A stretch of 64,000 nt of DNA from an uncultured Eubacteriales bacterium. Lineage in GTDB: Bacteria; Bacillota; Clostridia; Oscillospirales; UBA644. The stretch spans positions 36,506 through 100,505 of the forward strand of contig CAKSFN010000010.1 in the NCBI GenBank assembly GCA_934454405.1, in the 5' to 3' direction. Both the position numbers and the translations under genes were made by a program. The notes under the pieces are model-generated. The model made no database searches and was not told where the DNA came from. It was given only the letters and a program-made list of their open reading frames with translations. Shown here piece after piece: positions 34,464-42,317 of this stretch (positions are counted from its first letter, which is position 1; every line of letters starts with the position of its first letter).

Positions 34464-34997
34464 TTATTCGAAGTTTTTGCCGATTTCAAGCGCTTTGAGG
34501 TTGAAGTCAAGCATATCCGCGTGCTTTGCGGAAACGACTTTCGAAAGCGCATCGCGGACATTTTCTCCGAAACCGTTCGTTTCTTTCAGAACCTTGCCCA
34601 TGATTATCATATTCGCAAGCGTCGTCAGCCCGTTGTCGGAAGCAAGCTGCGTTGCGGGAATGTAGTAAACGTCAACGTCGTTTCTTTCGACCTTGCGGCT
34701 TATCAGCGTTGAGTCCGCAAATATTTTTCCGCCGACGGCGACGGTGTTTTCGTACTTATCAAGGGAGGGCAGATTCATCGCGATAAGAACGTCGGGCACA
34801 TCGACGATGGGCGAACCGACCGGTTCGTCGGAGACCGTGACGCTGCAATTTGCCGTGCCGCCGCGCATCTCGGGACCGTAGGACGGAAGCCAGCTGACGT
34901 TTTTGTTCTCTATAAGTCCCTTGTATGCAAGGAATTTTCCGGAGAAAAGAATGCCCTGTCCTCCGAAGCCCGCAAAAAGGTATTTCGTCGTACTCAT
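34464..34997 (-). CDS. 2-oxoacid:ferredoxin oxidoreductase, gamma subunit (VorC/KorC type)
   Basis: 177 residues from the ATG at 34997, chosen because AGGAGGGAG lies just upstream; the frame is open further but lacks a start signal. Family motifs AGFGGQGILFSGKFLA, SYGPEMRGGTANC and PDVLIAMNLPSLDKY are clear. It is the fourth subunit of a ferredoxin-dependent 2-oxoacid oxidoreductase and the last gene of the operon. Such enzymes interconvert a 2-oxoacid plus CoA with acyl-CoA plus CO2 and reduced ferredoxin, and can run as carboxylases in anaerobes. Confidence 0.93.
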   Translation of the reverse strand: MSTTKYLFAGFGGQGILFSGKFLAYKGLIENKNVSWLPSYGPEMRGGTANCSVTVSDEPVGSPIVDVPDVLIAMNLPSLDKYENTVAVGGKIFADSTLISRKVERNDVDVYYIPATQLASDNGLTTLANMIIMGKVLKETNGFGENVRDALSKVVSAKHADMLDFNLKALEIGKNFE

Positions 34998-35011
34998 CTT
35001 TTTCTCCCTCC

Positions 35012-35761
35012 TTATTCCTGATTTGCGGCGCTTCTGTCCTTGTAAACGCCGAGCGGGTAGTACGGAATCATTTTTTCGTCTATCCATTCAAGCGCTTTCT
35101 GCGGTGTCATGCCCCAGTTCGTCGGGCAGGACGAAAGCACTTCGACAAGCGAAAAACCTTTGCCGTCTATCTGATTTTGAAACGCTTTTTTGATTGCCTT
35201 TTTCGCGTTTCTGACGTTCCTGACGTTGTTCACGGCAACTCTTTCGAGGTATTCGGGACCTTCGAGCGCGGAAAGCATTTCGCATATCTTAACGGGATAT
35301 CCGCAAAGCTTTACGTCTCTGCCGTAGGGCGAAGTCTGCGTGACCTGCCCGGGCAGGGAAGTGGGAGCCATCTGACCGCCCGTCATGCCGTATATCGCGT
35401 TGTTGATGAAAATTACGGTTATGTTTTCGTTGCGCGCCGCGGAGTGAACGGTTTCCGCCGTTCCGATGGACGCCAGGTCTCCGTCGCCCTGATATGTGAA
35501 GACGATATTCCCGGGGTTTGCTCTTTTTACTCCCGTCGCAACCGCGGGCGCTCTGCCGTGCGCGGCCTCTATCATATCAACGGTGAAATAGTTATACGCC
35601 ATAACGGAACAGCCTACGGGCGCAATGCCTATTGTTCTGCCCTCTATGCCGAGTTCGTCTATAACTTCCGCAACAAGGCGGTGAACTATGCCGTGCGTGC
35701 AGCCGGGGCAATAATGGAACGGCGCGTCCGTCAGCGATTTCGGTTTGTCAAATACTACCAT
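35012..35761 (-). CDS. 2-oxoacid:ferredoxin oxidoreductase, beta (thiamine pyrophosphate) subunit
   Basis: 249 residues with the TPP-binding signature GDGDLASIGTAETVHSA...NN-AIYGMTGGQM and the N-terminal YCPGCTHG motif. Starts on the same base as the alpha-subunit stop and ends 14 bases before the gamma subunit. Family members act on 2-oxoisovalerate (VOR) or 2-oxoglutarate (KOR); context with a branched-chain aminotransferase and a valine T-box favours VOR. Confidence 0.93.
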   Translation of the reverse strand: MVVFDKPKSLTDAPFHYCPGCTHGIVHRLVAEVIDELGIEGRTIGIAPVGCSVMAYNYFTVDMIEAAHGRAPAVATGVKRANPGNIVFTYQGDGDLASIGTAETVHSAARNENITVIFINNAIYGMTGGQMAPTSLPGQVTQTSPYGRDVKLCGYPVKICEMLSALEGPEYLERVAVNNVRNVRNAKKAIKKAFQNQIDGKGFSLVEVLSSCPTNWGMTPQKALEWIDEKMIPYYPLGVYKDRSAANQE

Positions 35762-36828
35762 TATTCCGCACCTCCGTTTTTGTCGGCTTTAAGTATCGCG
35801 TCAAGAATCATATCCGCGGACGGTATCATACCTCCCGCGCGGTTGCAGAGAAGAACGGGCTTTCTGCACTTCGTCGCAAGCTGAACGTCCTCTATCATCT
35901 GTCCCATGGAAAGCTCGACGCTGATAAATGTTTTTGCGTGTTTCCCGACTTTTTCAAACGCCGCTTTCGGGAACGGCCAAAGCGTTATCGGACGTATCAT
36001 TCCGACTTTGACGCCTCTTGCTCTCGCTTCCGCGATGGCATTTTTCGCAACGCGTGCGGCAATGCCGAACGCAACGATGCAGATTTCCGCGTCGTCGGTC
36101 AGATATTCTTCCCACATCGCTTCTTTTTGCTCTATTTTTGCGTATCTTTCAAATCTTTCGAAGTTGCCCTTTTCGAGTTCTTCGGGTACGAGATAAAGGG
36201 AATTGACGATATTGTGTTTTCTCTTCATCTGCGTTCCCGTGGTCGCCCACGGCTTATCGAACTTCTTCGGTTCGCCGAATTCAAGGCTGACGGGTTCCAT
36301 CATCTGTCCCATCGTGCCGTCGGCAAGGATCATCGACGTCATTCTGTATTCGTCCGCAAGGTCAAAGCCTTTTACGGTGAGGTCAGCCATTTCCTGAACG
36401 GACGCGGGCGCAAGCACTATCATGCGGAAGTCGCCGTGACCGCCCGCTTTCGTCGCCATAAAATAGTCGGACTGCGACGGCTGTATACCGCCGAGACCCG
36501 GACCGCCTCTTTCAACGTTGACGATAAAGGACGGCAGGTCGGAGCCCGCAAGATACGAAAGCCCCTCGCTTTTGAGCGATACTCCGGGCGAAGACGAGGA
36601 CGTCATAACGCGAAGTCCGGCGGCGGCGACGCCGTAAACCATATTTATCGCGGCTATTTCGCTTTCCGCCTGCAAAAACGTTCCGCCTATTTTCGGCATT
36701 CTTTTTGCCATATAAGCGGCGATTTCCGTCTGCGGTGTTATCGGATAACCGAAATAGTGGCGGCAGCCCGCTCTTATCGCGGCTTCCGCGATGGCCTCGT
36801 TGCCTTTCATCAGAACCTTTTCAGCCAT
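35761..36828 (-). CDS. vorB: 2-oxoacid:ferredoxin oxidoreductase, alpha subunit (VorB/KorA type)
   Basis: 355 residues with the pyrimidine-binding domain motifs MKGNEAIAEAAIRAGCRHYFGYPITPQ, then TFLQAESEIAAINMVYGVAAAG and TSSSSPGVSLKSEG. These match 3-methyl-2-oxobutanoate oxidoreductase VorB and the related 2-oxoglutarate enzyme KorA. It follows the ferredoxin-like subunit by four bases. The assignment of substrate is by context, not by diagnostic residues. Confidence 0.9.
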   Translation of the reverse strand: MAEKVLMKGNEAIAEAAIRAGCRHYFGYPITPQTEIAAYMAKRMPKIGGTFLQAESEIAAINMVYGVAAAGLRVMTSSSSPGVSLKSEGLSYLAGSDLPSFIVNVERGGPGLGGIQPSQSDYFMATKAGGHGDFRMIVLAPASVQEMADLTVKGFDLADEYRMTSMILADGTMGQMMEPVSLEFGEPKKFDKPWATTGTQMKRKHNIVNSLYLVPEELEKGNFERFERYAKIEQKEAMWEEYLTDDAEICIVAFGIAARVAKNAIAEARARGVKVGMIRPITLWPFPKAAFEKVGKHAKTFISVELSMGQMIEDVQLATKCRKPVLLCNRAGGMIPSADMILDAILKADKNGGAE

Positions 36829-36832
36829 GGTA

Positions 36833-37042
36833 TCACTCCTTTTCTATCGTTATGATGCAGTCGGGACACATCGTTGCGCAAAACGCGCACGCTATGCACG
36901 CGCTCTCGTTCGCGGCTTCAACGGGGTGATGTCCCTTTTTGTTTATCTTCTCGGACGCAAGGCGAAGCACTTTTTTCGGACAGGCGTCAACGCACAGTCC
37001 GCAGCCTTTGCACAGATCCGTTTTGAATGTCAGTTTTGCCAT
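36833..37042 (-). CDS. 4Fe-4S ferredoxin-like delta subunit of the 2-oxoacid oxidoreductase
   Basis: 69 residues from the ATG at 37042 (AAAGGAG upstream). Two CxxCxxCxxxC motifs (CKGCGLCVDACP and CIACAFCATMCP) bind two [4Fe-4S] clusters that pass electrons from the TPP subunit to free ferredoxin. First of the four oxidoreductase genes, 16 bases after the P-loop ATPase gene. Confidence 0.93.
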   Translation of the reverse strand: MAKLTFKTDLCKGCGLCVDACPKKVLRLASEKINKKGHHPVEAANESACIACAFCATMCPDCIITIEKE

Positions 37043-37058
37043 TTCGTTCTCCTTTGTC

Positions 37059-37715
37059 TTACCATATTTTCGGTTGGAGCGTAATTGGTTCAAGATTATT
37101 GATTTTTCCGAGCAGTTCGGGAAGCAGGTCTTTTTTTACCGTCGTCATCACAACAGGCAGCCCCGAAACACGGGAGATTTCTTCCGCATAGGGAACGGAT
37201 GAAAGCACGGTTTGCGCCGTTGTCTCCTCGCCGAGGTTCGAGTTGTTGACAATGCCCGTGAAGCGAAGCCCCGACGCCGCTTCTATCTCTTTTATCACTT
37301 CAAGCGTTTCGTCCGCCGTCGTTGTCAGCGGACGGAACATATTGACCACCGCGAACAGGTCAAAATCGTTTTCCTCTTTCATCGCGGGGGCAAGGCGTCC
37401 GAGCGCCAACGCCCCTCTGTCGTCGCCTCCGAGATCCACAATAACGCTGCGGCTTCTGTCGTCCGTTATCGCGTACATCGACTGCGGCAACGCCGGAATA
37501 TCCACGTTGGTGTTCGCGTAATCCGAGCATATCAGTTCTATGCCCACCGCTTCCAGCTCTTTCGCGCTGTCCTTTGTTCTGAAATACGGATTGACGATGT
37601 CAAGATCCGCAACGGTGACTTTTTTGCCCTCTTTCGCAAGCGCGAGCGCGGCGTTTATCGCCACATTTGTTTTTCCGCTTCCGTAATGTCCCGAAAAAAC
37701 GGTTATTCTTTTCAT
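37059..37715 (-). CDS. ParA/MinD-like P-loop ATPase of unknown role
   Basis: 218 residues with a Walker A GHYGSGKTN, a switch region VADLDIVNPYFRT and DLGGDDRGALALGRL. It belongs to the SIMIBI class of P-loop NTPases related to nucleotide-binding cofactor-insertion proteins. Its start shares a base with the ilvE stop and it precedes the oxidoreductase subunits, so it may help assemble their iron-sulfur clusters or complex. No gene name is warranted. Confidence 0.75.
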   Translation of the reverse strand: MKRITVFSGHYGSGKTNVAINAALALAKEGKKVTVADLDIVNPYFRTKDSAKELEAVGIELICSDYANTNVDIPALPQSMYAITDDRSRSVIVDLGGDDRGALALGRLAPAMKEENDFDLFAVVNMFRPLTTTADETLEVIKEIEAASGLRFTGIVNNSNLGEETTAQTVLSSVPYAEEISRVSGLPVVMTTVKKDLLPELLGKINNLEPITLQPKIW

Positions 37716-38812
37716 CAGTCCACCTTGACGTTGAGCGGGTATGTCCAGCCCATATAGTCCTCGACTTTGCCCGTCTGCATTCCGTAAAGGTTATCGTAAA
37801 GTTTCTGCGCGTATGCGCCCACTTTGCCGTCGGCAACCTGATAATCCTCTCCTTTGTAGTGCAGACAGCCTATCGGGGAGATGACCGCCGCCGTACCCGA
37901 AGCGAAGATCTCTTTGAGTGTTCCGTTCTTCGACGCTTCGACAACATCGTCGATGGACAGTTTTCCCTCGTGAACGGTTATGCCCCATTTTTTAAGAAGT
38001 TGAATAACGGAATCTCTCGTAATGCCGGGCAGAATTGTTCCGCTGTCGAGGGAGGCGGTGTAAACGTCGTCCCCGATACGGAAGAACGCGTTTGAAGTGC
38101 CTATCTCTTCAACGTATTTATGCTCCGCAGCGTCAAGCCAAAGCACATCCTTGCAGTTTGCCGCCATGGCGTTTTTGGACGCTCTCATACCGCCGCCGTA
38201 GTTGCCGCCGACTTTCGCGTAGCCCGTACCGCCGTGCGCCGCGCGGATATATTCGTCCTCAACATAGATCCTCGTCGTGCTGAGTCCGCCGTCGTTTGCC
38301 GCATAGTAAGAGCCCGTCGGGCTGAGAATTACCATAAATTTATAGTGCTTTGCGGGAAGAACGGAGAAGGATACTTCGTCTCCGAAAATGAAAGGTCTGA
38401 TATAAAGCGCCGTGCCGGGTGCTTTCGGAACCCAGTCCGCGTCCTCTTTTATAACCGCCTCAACCGCCGCGACAAGCAGATCGTCGGGCAGGTCGGGAAT
38501 GCACATTCTTTCGTTCGTTCTCTTCATTCTTTTAACGTTCATGTCGGGACGGAACAGCTGAATAACGCCGTCGGGTCTGCGATACGCTTTCATACCCTCG
38601 AACATCATCTGCGCATAGTGAAGCACGCAGGAGGCGGGCTCTATCGCGAACGGTTCGTGAGGAACCACTCTGCCGTCGTGCCAGCCCTGTCCCTCGTCAT
38701 AGTCCATAACGAACATGTGGTCGGTAAAATACTTTGCAAATCCGAGCTTTGACTCGTCCTCCGGACGCGGCTTCGGATGGGTCGTTCTCGTAACGGGAAA
38801 ATTGTAAGACAT
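37715..38812 (-). CDS. ilvE: Branched-chain amino acid aminotransferase
   Basis: 365 residues, fold-type IV PLP enzyme of the larger IlvE subfamily. Motifs: ASCVLHYAQMMFEGMKAYR, FRPDMNVKRMKRTNERM, the PLP lysine Lys200 in GYAKVGGNYGGG, and EIGTSNAFFRIGD. It moves amino groups between glutamate and the 2-oxoacids of valine, leucine and isoleucine. In this operon it would aminate the 2-oxoacids made by the oxidoreductase encoded downstream. Confidence 0.95.
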   Translation of the reverse strand: MSYNFPVTRTTHPKPRPEDESKLGFAKYFTDHMFVMDYDEGQGWHDGRVVPHEPFAIEPASCVLHYAQMMFEGMKAYRRPDGVIQLFRPDMNVKRMKRTNERMCIPDLPDDLLVAAVEAVIKEDADWVPKAPGTALYIRPFIFGDEVSFSVLPAKHYKFMVILSPTGSYYAANDGGLSTTRIYVEDEYIRAAHGGTGYAKVGGNYGGGMRASKNAMAANCKDVLWLDAAEHKYVEEIGTSNAFFRIGDDVYTASLDSGTILPGITRDSVIQLLKKWGITVHEGKLSIDDVVEASKNGTLKEIFASGTAAVISPIGCLHYKGEDYQVADGKVGAYAQKLYDNLYGMQTGKVEDYMGWTYPLNVKVD

Positions 38813-38842
38813 AATATATGAACTCCTTTTAAGAATATGTTT

Positions 38843-39640
38843 TTATTTCTTTTTTATATCGTAAATATCTTCGCGCCTGTCCGCAAAAACGTTTATGGAG
38901 TTTCTTATGCGGTCGATCGCGCTTTCATCGCAGTCGGCGGTGATTATCGTTTCCTCTCCGTCCGCGGACGCAACGGTTTCGCCCCACGGGTCGATAACTC
39001 GTGAATGCCCGGCAAAAACCGTGTCGCCGGCTCTGCCGCAGGAGTTGCAGCAGATCGCGAAAGTCTGATTTTCAATCGCGCGGGCTTTAACAAGCGTTTC
39101 AAGGTGCGTCAGGCGCGCCGGCGGCCATTGCGAGACCACGAACAGAAAATCAACGCCGTTGACGGTCATCGTTCTTGTCAGCTCGGGAAAACGTATGTCG
39201 TAGCATATCAGTATTCCGCATTTTCTTCCGTCCAGCTCAAAGCGGCAGACTTTTGAGCCCTTTTCAAAGAACTCATGCTCGCCCATCGGCGTGAACAGGT
39301 GCGTTTTGTCGTATTCGGCAACGGTGTTTCCGTCGCGGTCGAAAACGTAAGCGGTGTTATATATCTTTCCGTTCTTCACATTTGCCGCGCTGCCCGCAAC
39401 AATGTTTGTTCGGAACTCTTTCGCCAGTCCGCCTATCTCTTTTTTTACCCGTTCGCCGTCGCGGTCGCAAAGGCTTTCAAGATTTTCTCTCGGGAAAAAA
39501 CCCGTGTTCCACGTCTCCGGCAGAACCAGCGTATCGGGCGCGTATTCTTTGACCGCGCGTTCGATAAGTTTTTTTGCTTTCGCAAAGTTTTCGTCGGGAC
39601 GGGCAAAAAGCATATCCATTTGTAAACAGCTTATCCTCAT
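38843..39640 (-). CDS. Nitrilase-superfamily carbon-nitrogen hydrolase, omega-amidase-like
   Basis: 265 residues from the ATG at 39640 (AGGAGA six bases upstream). The catalytic triad is complete: Glu42 (LPETWNTGF), Lys112 (YDKTHLF) and Cys146 (LICYDIRFPELTR). The segment QWPPARLTHLETLVKARAIEN resembles Nit2/YafV omega-amidases, which hydrolyse the 2-oxo-amide products of glutamine transamination. That would fit beside an aminotransferase. Another small amide substrate is possible. It sits 11 bases after the acyl-CoA ligase gene, inside the Val T-box operon. Confidence 0.82.
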   Translation of the reverse strand: MRISCLQMDMLFARPDENFAKAKKLIERAVKEYAPDTLVLPETWNTGFFPRENLESLCDRDGERVKKEIGGLAKEFRTNIVAGSAANVKNGKIYNTAYVFDRDGNTVAEYDKTHLFTPMGEHEFFEKGSKVCRFELDGRKCGILICYDIRFPELTRTMTVNGVDFLFVVSQWPPARLTHLETLVKARAIENQTFAICCNSCGRAGDTVFAGHSRVIDPWGETVASADGEETIITADCDESAIDRIRNSINVFADRREDIYDIKKK

Positions 39641-39651
39641 TTTCTGTCTCC

Positions 39652-41949
39652 TCACAGCAGATGTCTTATTATCTTGCCGCTGACCGTCTTCGGCAGTTCG
39701 TCTTTGAATTCGACGATACGCGGATATTTGTACGGTGCGGTTTTGTGCTTGACGTAATTCTGAATTTCTTTTTTCAGGTCTTCCGTACCCTCGGTATCTT
39801 TTGTCAGAACGACGCTCGCTTTAACGACCTGCCCTCTCACGGGGTCGGGCGCCGCGGAAACACCGCATTCAAGCACGAAAGGCAATTCCATAATAACGCT
39901 TTCTATCTCGAAAGGTCCTATGCGGTAGCCGGACGACTTGATAACGTCGTCAACCCTGCCCACATACCAGAAAAAGCCGTCCTCGTCGCGCCACGCAACG
40001 TCGCGGGTGTGATAGTATCCGTCGTGCCATACTTCCGCGGTCTTGTCCGGCTGACCGTAATATCCCGTGAACAGTCCGCACGGCGCGCCCTGCGAAACGT
40101 CGATGCATATTTCTCCCGTTTCGCCCACGCCGACGGGCTTGCCTTCGGGCGAAAGAATATCGACCTTGTATATCGGCGACGGCTTGCCCATCGATCCTAT
40201 CTTGAACTTGTCGCCGACAAGGTTGCCGATTATCTGCGTTGTTTCGGACTGTCCGAAACCGTCCATGATCTTCAATCCCGTCAGCTTTTCAAACTGATAG
40301 TAAACTTCGGGGTTCAGCGCTTCGCCTGCCGTGGACATGTGTTTTACGGACGAAAAATCGTATTTCGACAGGTCTTCTTTTATCATCATTCGCAGCATTG
40401 TCGGCGGCGCGCAGAATGTGGTTATATGATATTTTGCGAACATCGGCAGAATGTCCGCCGCGTCGAAACGGTCGAAGTCGTAAACGAATGTCGCCGCCTC
40501 GCACAGCCATTGTCCGTAAAGCTTGCCCCACATGGCTTTTGCCCAGCCCGTATCGGAAATGGTGAGGTGAAGCCCGTCAGGGTCTACGCAATGCCAGAAC
40601 TTTGCGGTGTGGAAATGTCCGAGCGGATATTTGTGGTTATGAACCGCCGCTTTCGGATACCCCGTTGTGCCCGAGGTGAAAAACATCAGCAGCGGGTCGT
40701 CGCCGCACGGTGAATCCTCGGTTCTCTCGAATGTTTTGCTGAATCTGATGTATTCCTCGTCAAAATCGCGCCAGCCGTCGCGTTTGCCGTTTACGATGAT
40801 TTTTGTTTTCAACTGCGGACATTTTTCCGCCGCAAGTTCCGCCTGATGCGCCGTGTCGCCGTCCGCCGTGCAGAGAACGGCGCTTATGCCCGCCGCGTTG
40901 AAACGGTATTCGAAATCGTGTTCAAGCAGCTGGTTTGTCGCAAGAACGGCTACCGCGCCGAGTTTGTTCAGCCCGAGCATCGCGCCCCAGAACTGATAGT
41001 GCCTTTTCAGCACAAGCATAACGCGGTCGCCTTTTTTTATTCCGATGGATTTGAAATAGTTCGCGCAGCGCGCGGAGAAATATTTCATATCGAGGAACGT
41101 GAACCGACGTTCAGTTTTATCTTTTGAAATATGAACCATCGCGGTCTTGTCGGGGTCTTTTTCCGCTACGGCGTCCACAACGTCGAACGCAAAGTTGAAA
41201 CGCTCCGTGTTCTTGAATTTTATCGAGGTCGGAGTTCCGTTTTCGTTTGTTTCGTAATCAATGAAGTTGTGATAAACTCTCTGCTTATGCTCCGTTCGGC
41301 TGTCCTTCGGCGCGGTCTGCGTTGTCGGGCGCGCCTCCGCAAGCTCGGGAACGGGTTCGCCCGTCGGGTTCAGAACTATCGCGTAAAAAAGGCAGTCTCT
41401 GCCGTCAACGGCTATCATTCCGTGCGGAGTGGAGCTGTCGTAATAAATGCTGTCGCCGGGGCCGAGAACGGCAACGTGCTCTCCCACCTGAACTTTCAGA
41501 TGTCCCTCTATGACGATATCGCATTCCTGCCCCGTATGCGTTGTCAGCTCAATATCCTTGCGCGCGTCCGTCTTGTCGTATTTGCTGATAACGTAAAGAG
41601 GGTCGGCGATACGGTTTCTGAAAGCCGCCGCAAGATTGTAATATACCATCGAGTGGGCTTCCGATATCTGCTGTCCCTGTCCCTTTCGCGTAACGACGCA
41701 CGCGTTAAGCCTCGGGCTCGAACCCTCGATTATATCCGAAACATCGACGCCGAGCGCCAGCGCGCAGCGGTATATAAAGGCAAAGGTCAGGTCTGCCGCG
41801 CCTTCTTCGCATCGGATATACTCTTCTTCCGAAACGTCCGTCTTTTTTGCCATTTCCGCCGTCGTGAGACCTTCTATCTGCCGAAGTTCACGAATACGGA
41901 ACGCCATTTCGCTTATCTTGAAATCAAGACCAGTAATAGTCTGCGCCAT
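39652..41949 (-). CDS. XRE-cupin-acyl-CoA synthetase fusion 1 (Val T-box controlled)
   Basis: 765 residues from the ATG at 41949 (AGAGGT upstream). Residues 15-75 are an XRE-type helix-turn-helix, residues 115-195 a cupin with likely metal ligands His138, Glu142 and His176, and residues 240-765 an AMP-forming acyl-CoA synthetase: P-loop TSGTTGYPK at 425-433, GFGQSETT, GRVDDVIKSSGYRIGPFE hinge and the C-terminal Lys759 in SGKIIRHLL. The ligase domain resembles medium/short-chain acyl-CoA synthetases (ACSM/AcsA-like). The XRE-cupin pair is normally a stand-alone transcription regulator. First gene of an eight-gene operon behind a T-box leader. Proposed substrate isobutyrate, inferred from context. 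Confidence 0.87.
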   Translation of the reverse strand: MAQTITGLDFKISEMAFRIRELRQIEGLTTAEMAKKTDVSEEEYIRCEEGAADLTFAFIYRCALALGVDVSDIIEGSSPRLNACVVTRKGQGQQISEAHSMVYYNLAAAFRNRIADPLYVISKYDKTDARKDIELTTHTGQECDIVIEGHLKVQVGEHVAVLGPGDSIYYDSSTPHGMIAVDGRDCLFYAIVLNPTGEPVPELAEARPTTQTAPKDSRTEHKQRVYHNFIDYETNENGTPTSIKFKNTERFNFAFDVVDAVAEKDPDKTAMVHISKDKTERRFTFLDMKYFSARCANYFKSIGIKKGDRVMLVLKRHYQFWGAMLGLNKLGAVAVLATNQLLEHDFEYRFNAAGISAVLCTADGDTAHQAELAAEKCPQLKTKIIVNGKRDGWRDFDEEYIRFSKTFERTEDSPCGDDPLLMFFTSGTTGYPKAAVHNHKYPLGHFHTAKFWHCVDPDGLHLTISDTGWAKAMWGKLYGQWLCEAATFVYDFDRFDAADILPMFAKYHITTFCAPPTMLRMMIKEDLSKYDFSSVKHMSTAGEALNPEVYYQFEKLTGLKIMDGFGQSETTQIIGNLVGDKFKIGSMGKPSPIYKVDILSPEGKPVGVGETGEICIDVSQGAPCGLFTGYYGQPDKTAEVWHDGYYHTRDVAWRDEDGFFWYVGRVDDVIKSSGYRIGPFEIESVIMELPFVLECGVSAAPDPVRGQVVKASVVLTKDTEGTEDLKKEIQNYVKHKTAPYKYPRIVEFKDELPKTVSGKIIRHLL

Positions 41950-41978
41950 GTCAAAACCTCTTTCCCGGGGCGGAATAT

Positions 41979-42266
41979 AAAAAAACAGCATCCGTCCCAA
42001 AGCTAAAATGACTTTGAGACGAATGCCTACTTCTTCGTTTGCATCCGCGGTACCACTCAAATTGCGGTTTTTATTAAAACCGCCTCTCTCGGGGTCTGTC
42101 AACCCGTATGTATTAACGCAACAGTAACGGGAAAGTTCTACTTGCGCCTGCGCGCTTTCTTCTTTCCGGCTCGGAAGTTACATCACGAACGACTTGCCGA
42201 CGACTCGCACCGCCCGTCGCCTCTCTGATGGCTCGTACCTGTTCGCAAACTCTTCGTCTTTGCCTT
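41979..42266 (-). promoter_or_regulatory. T-box riboswitch 1, specifier read as GUA (valine)
   Basis: Full T-box leader on the minus strand. The T-box core TGAGTGGTACCGCGG is at 42045-42059; the UGGU bulge fits a tRNA with discriminator A. Stem I has CAGAGAG and the distal GGGCGGTG loop. The lower Stem I helix pairs GAAG with CTTC; directly before A-CTTCC on the 3' side stands GTA (42179-42181), the specifier by analogy with glyQS leaders. The terminator is CATTCGTCTCAAAG paired with CTTTGGGACGGATG (41989-42025) followed by seven T (41979-41985). It ends 30 bases before the ligase ATG. Confidence 0.9.
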
Positions 42267-42272
42267 TATGCC

Positions 42273-42301
42273 ATTTTAGCACGGAAATTTTCTTTTGTCA
42301 A
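42273..42301 (-). promoter_or_regulatory. Sigma-A promoter of the Val T-box operon
   Basis: Minus strand TTGACA (42296-42301), 17 bases, TAAAAT (42273-42278). It lies immediately downstream of the second ligase gene, so the two ligases have separate transcription starts. Confidence 0.88.
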
Positions 42302-42317
42302 GAGGTTCACAATAGGT

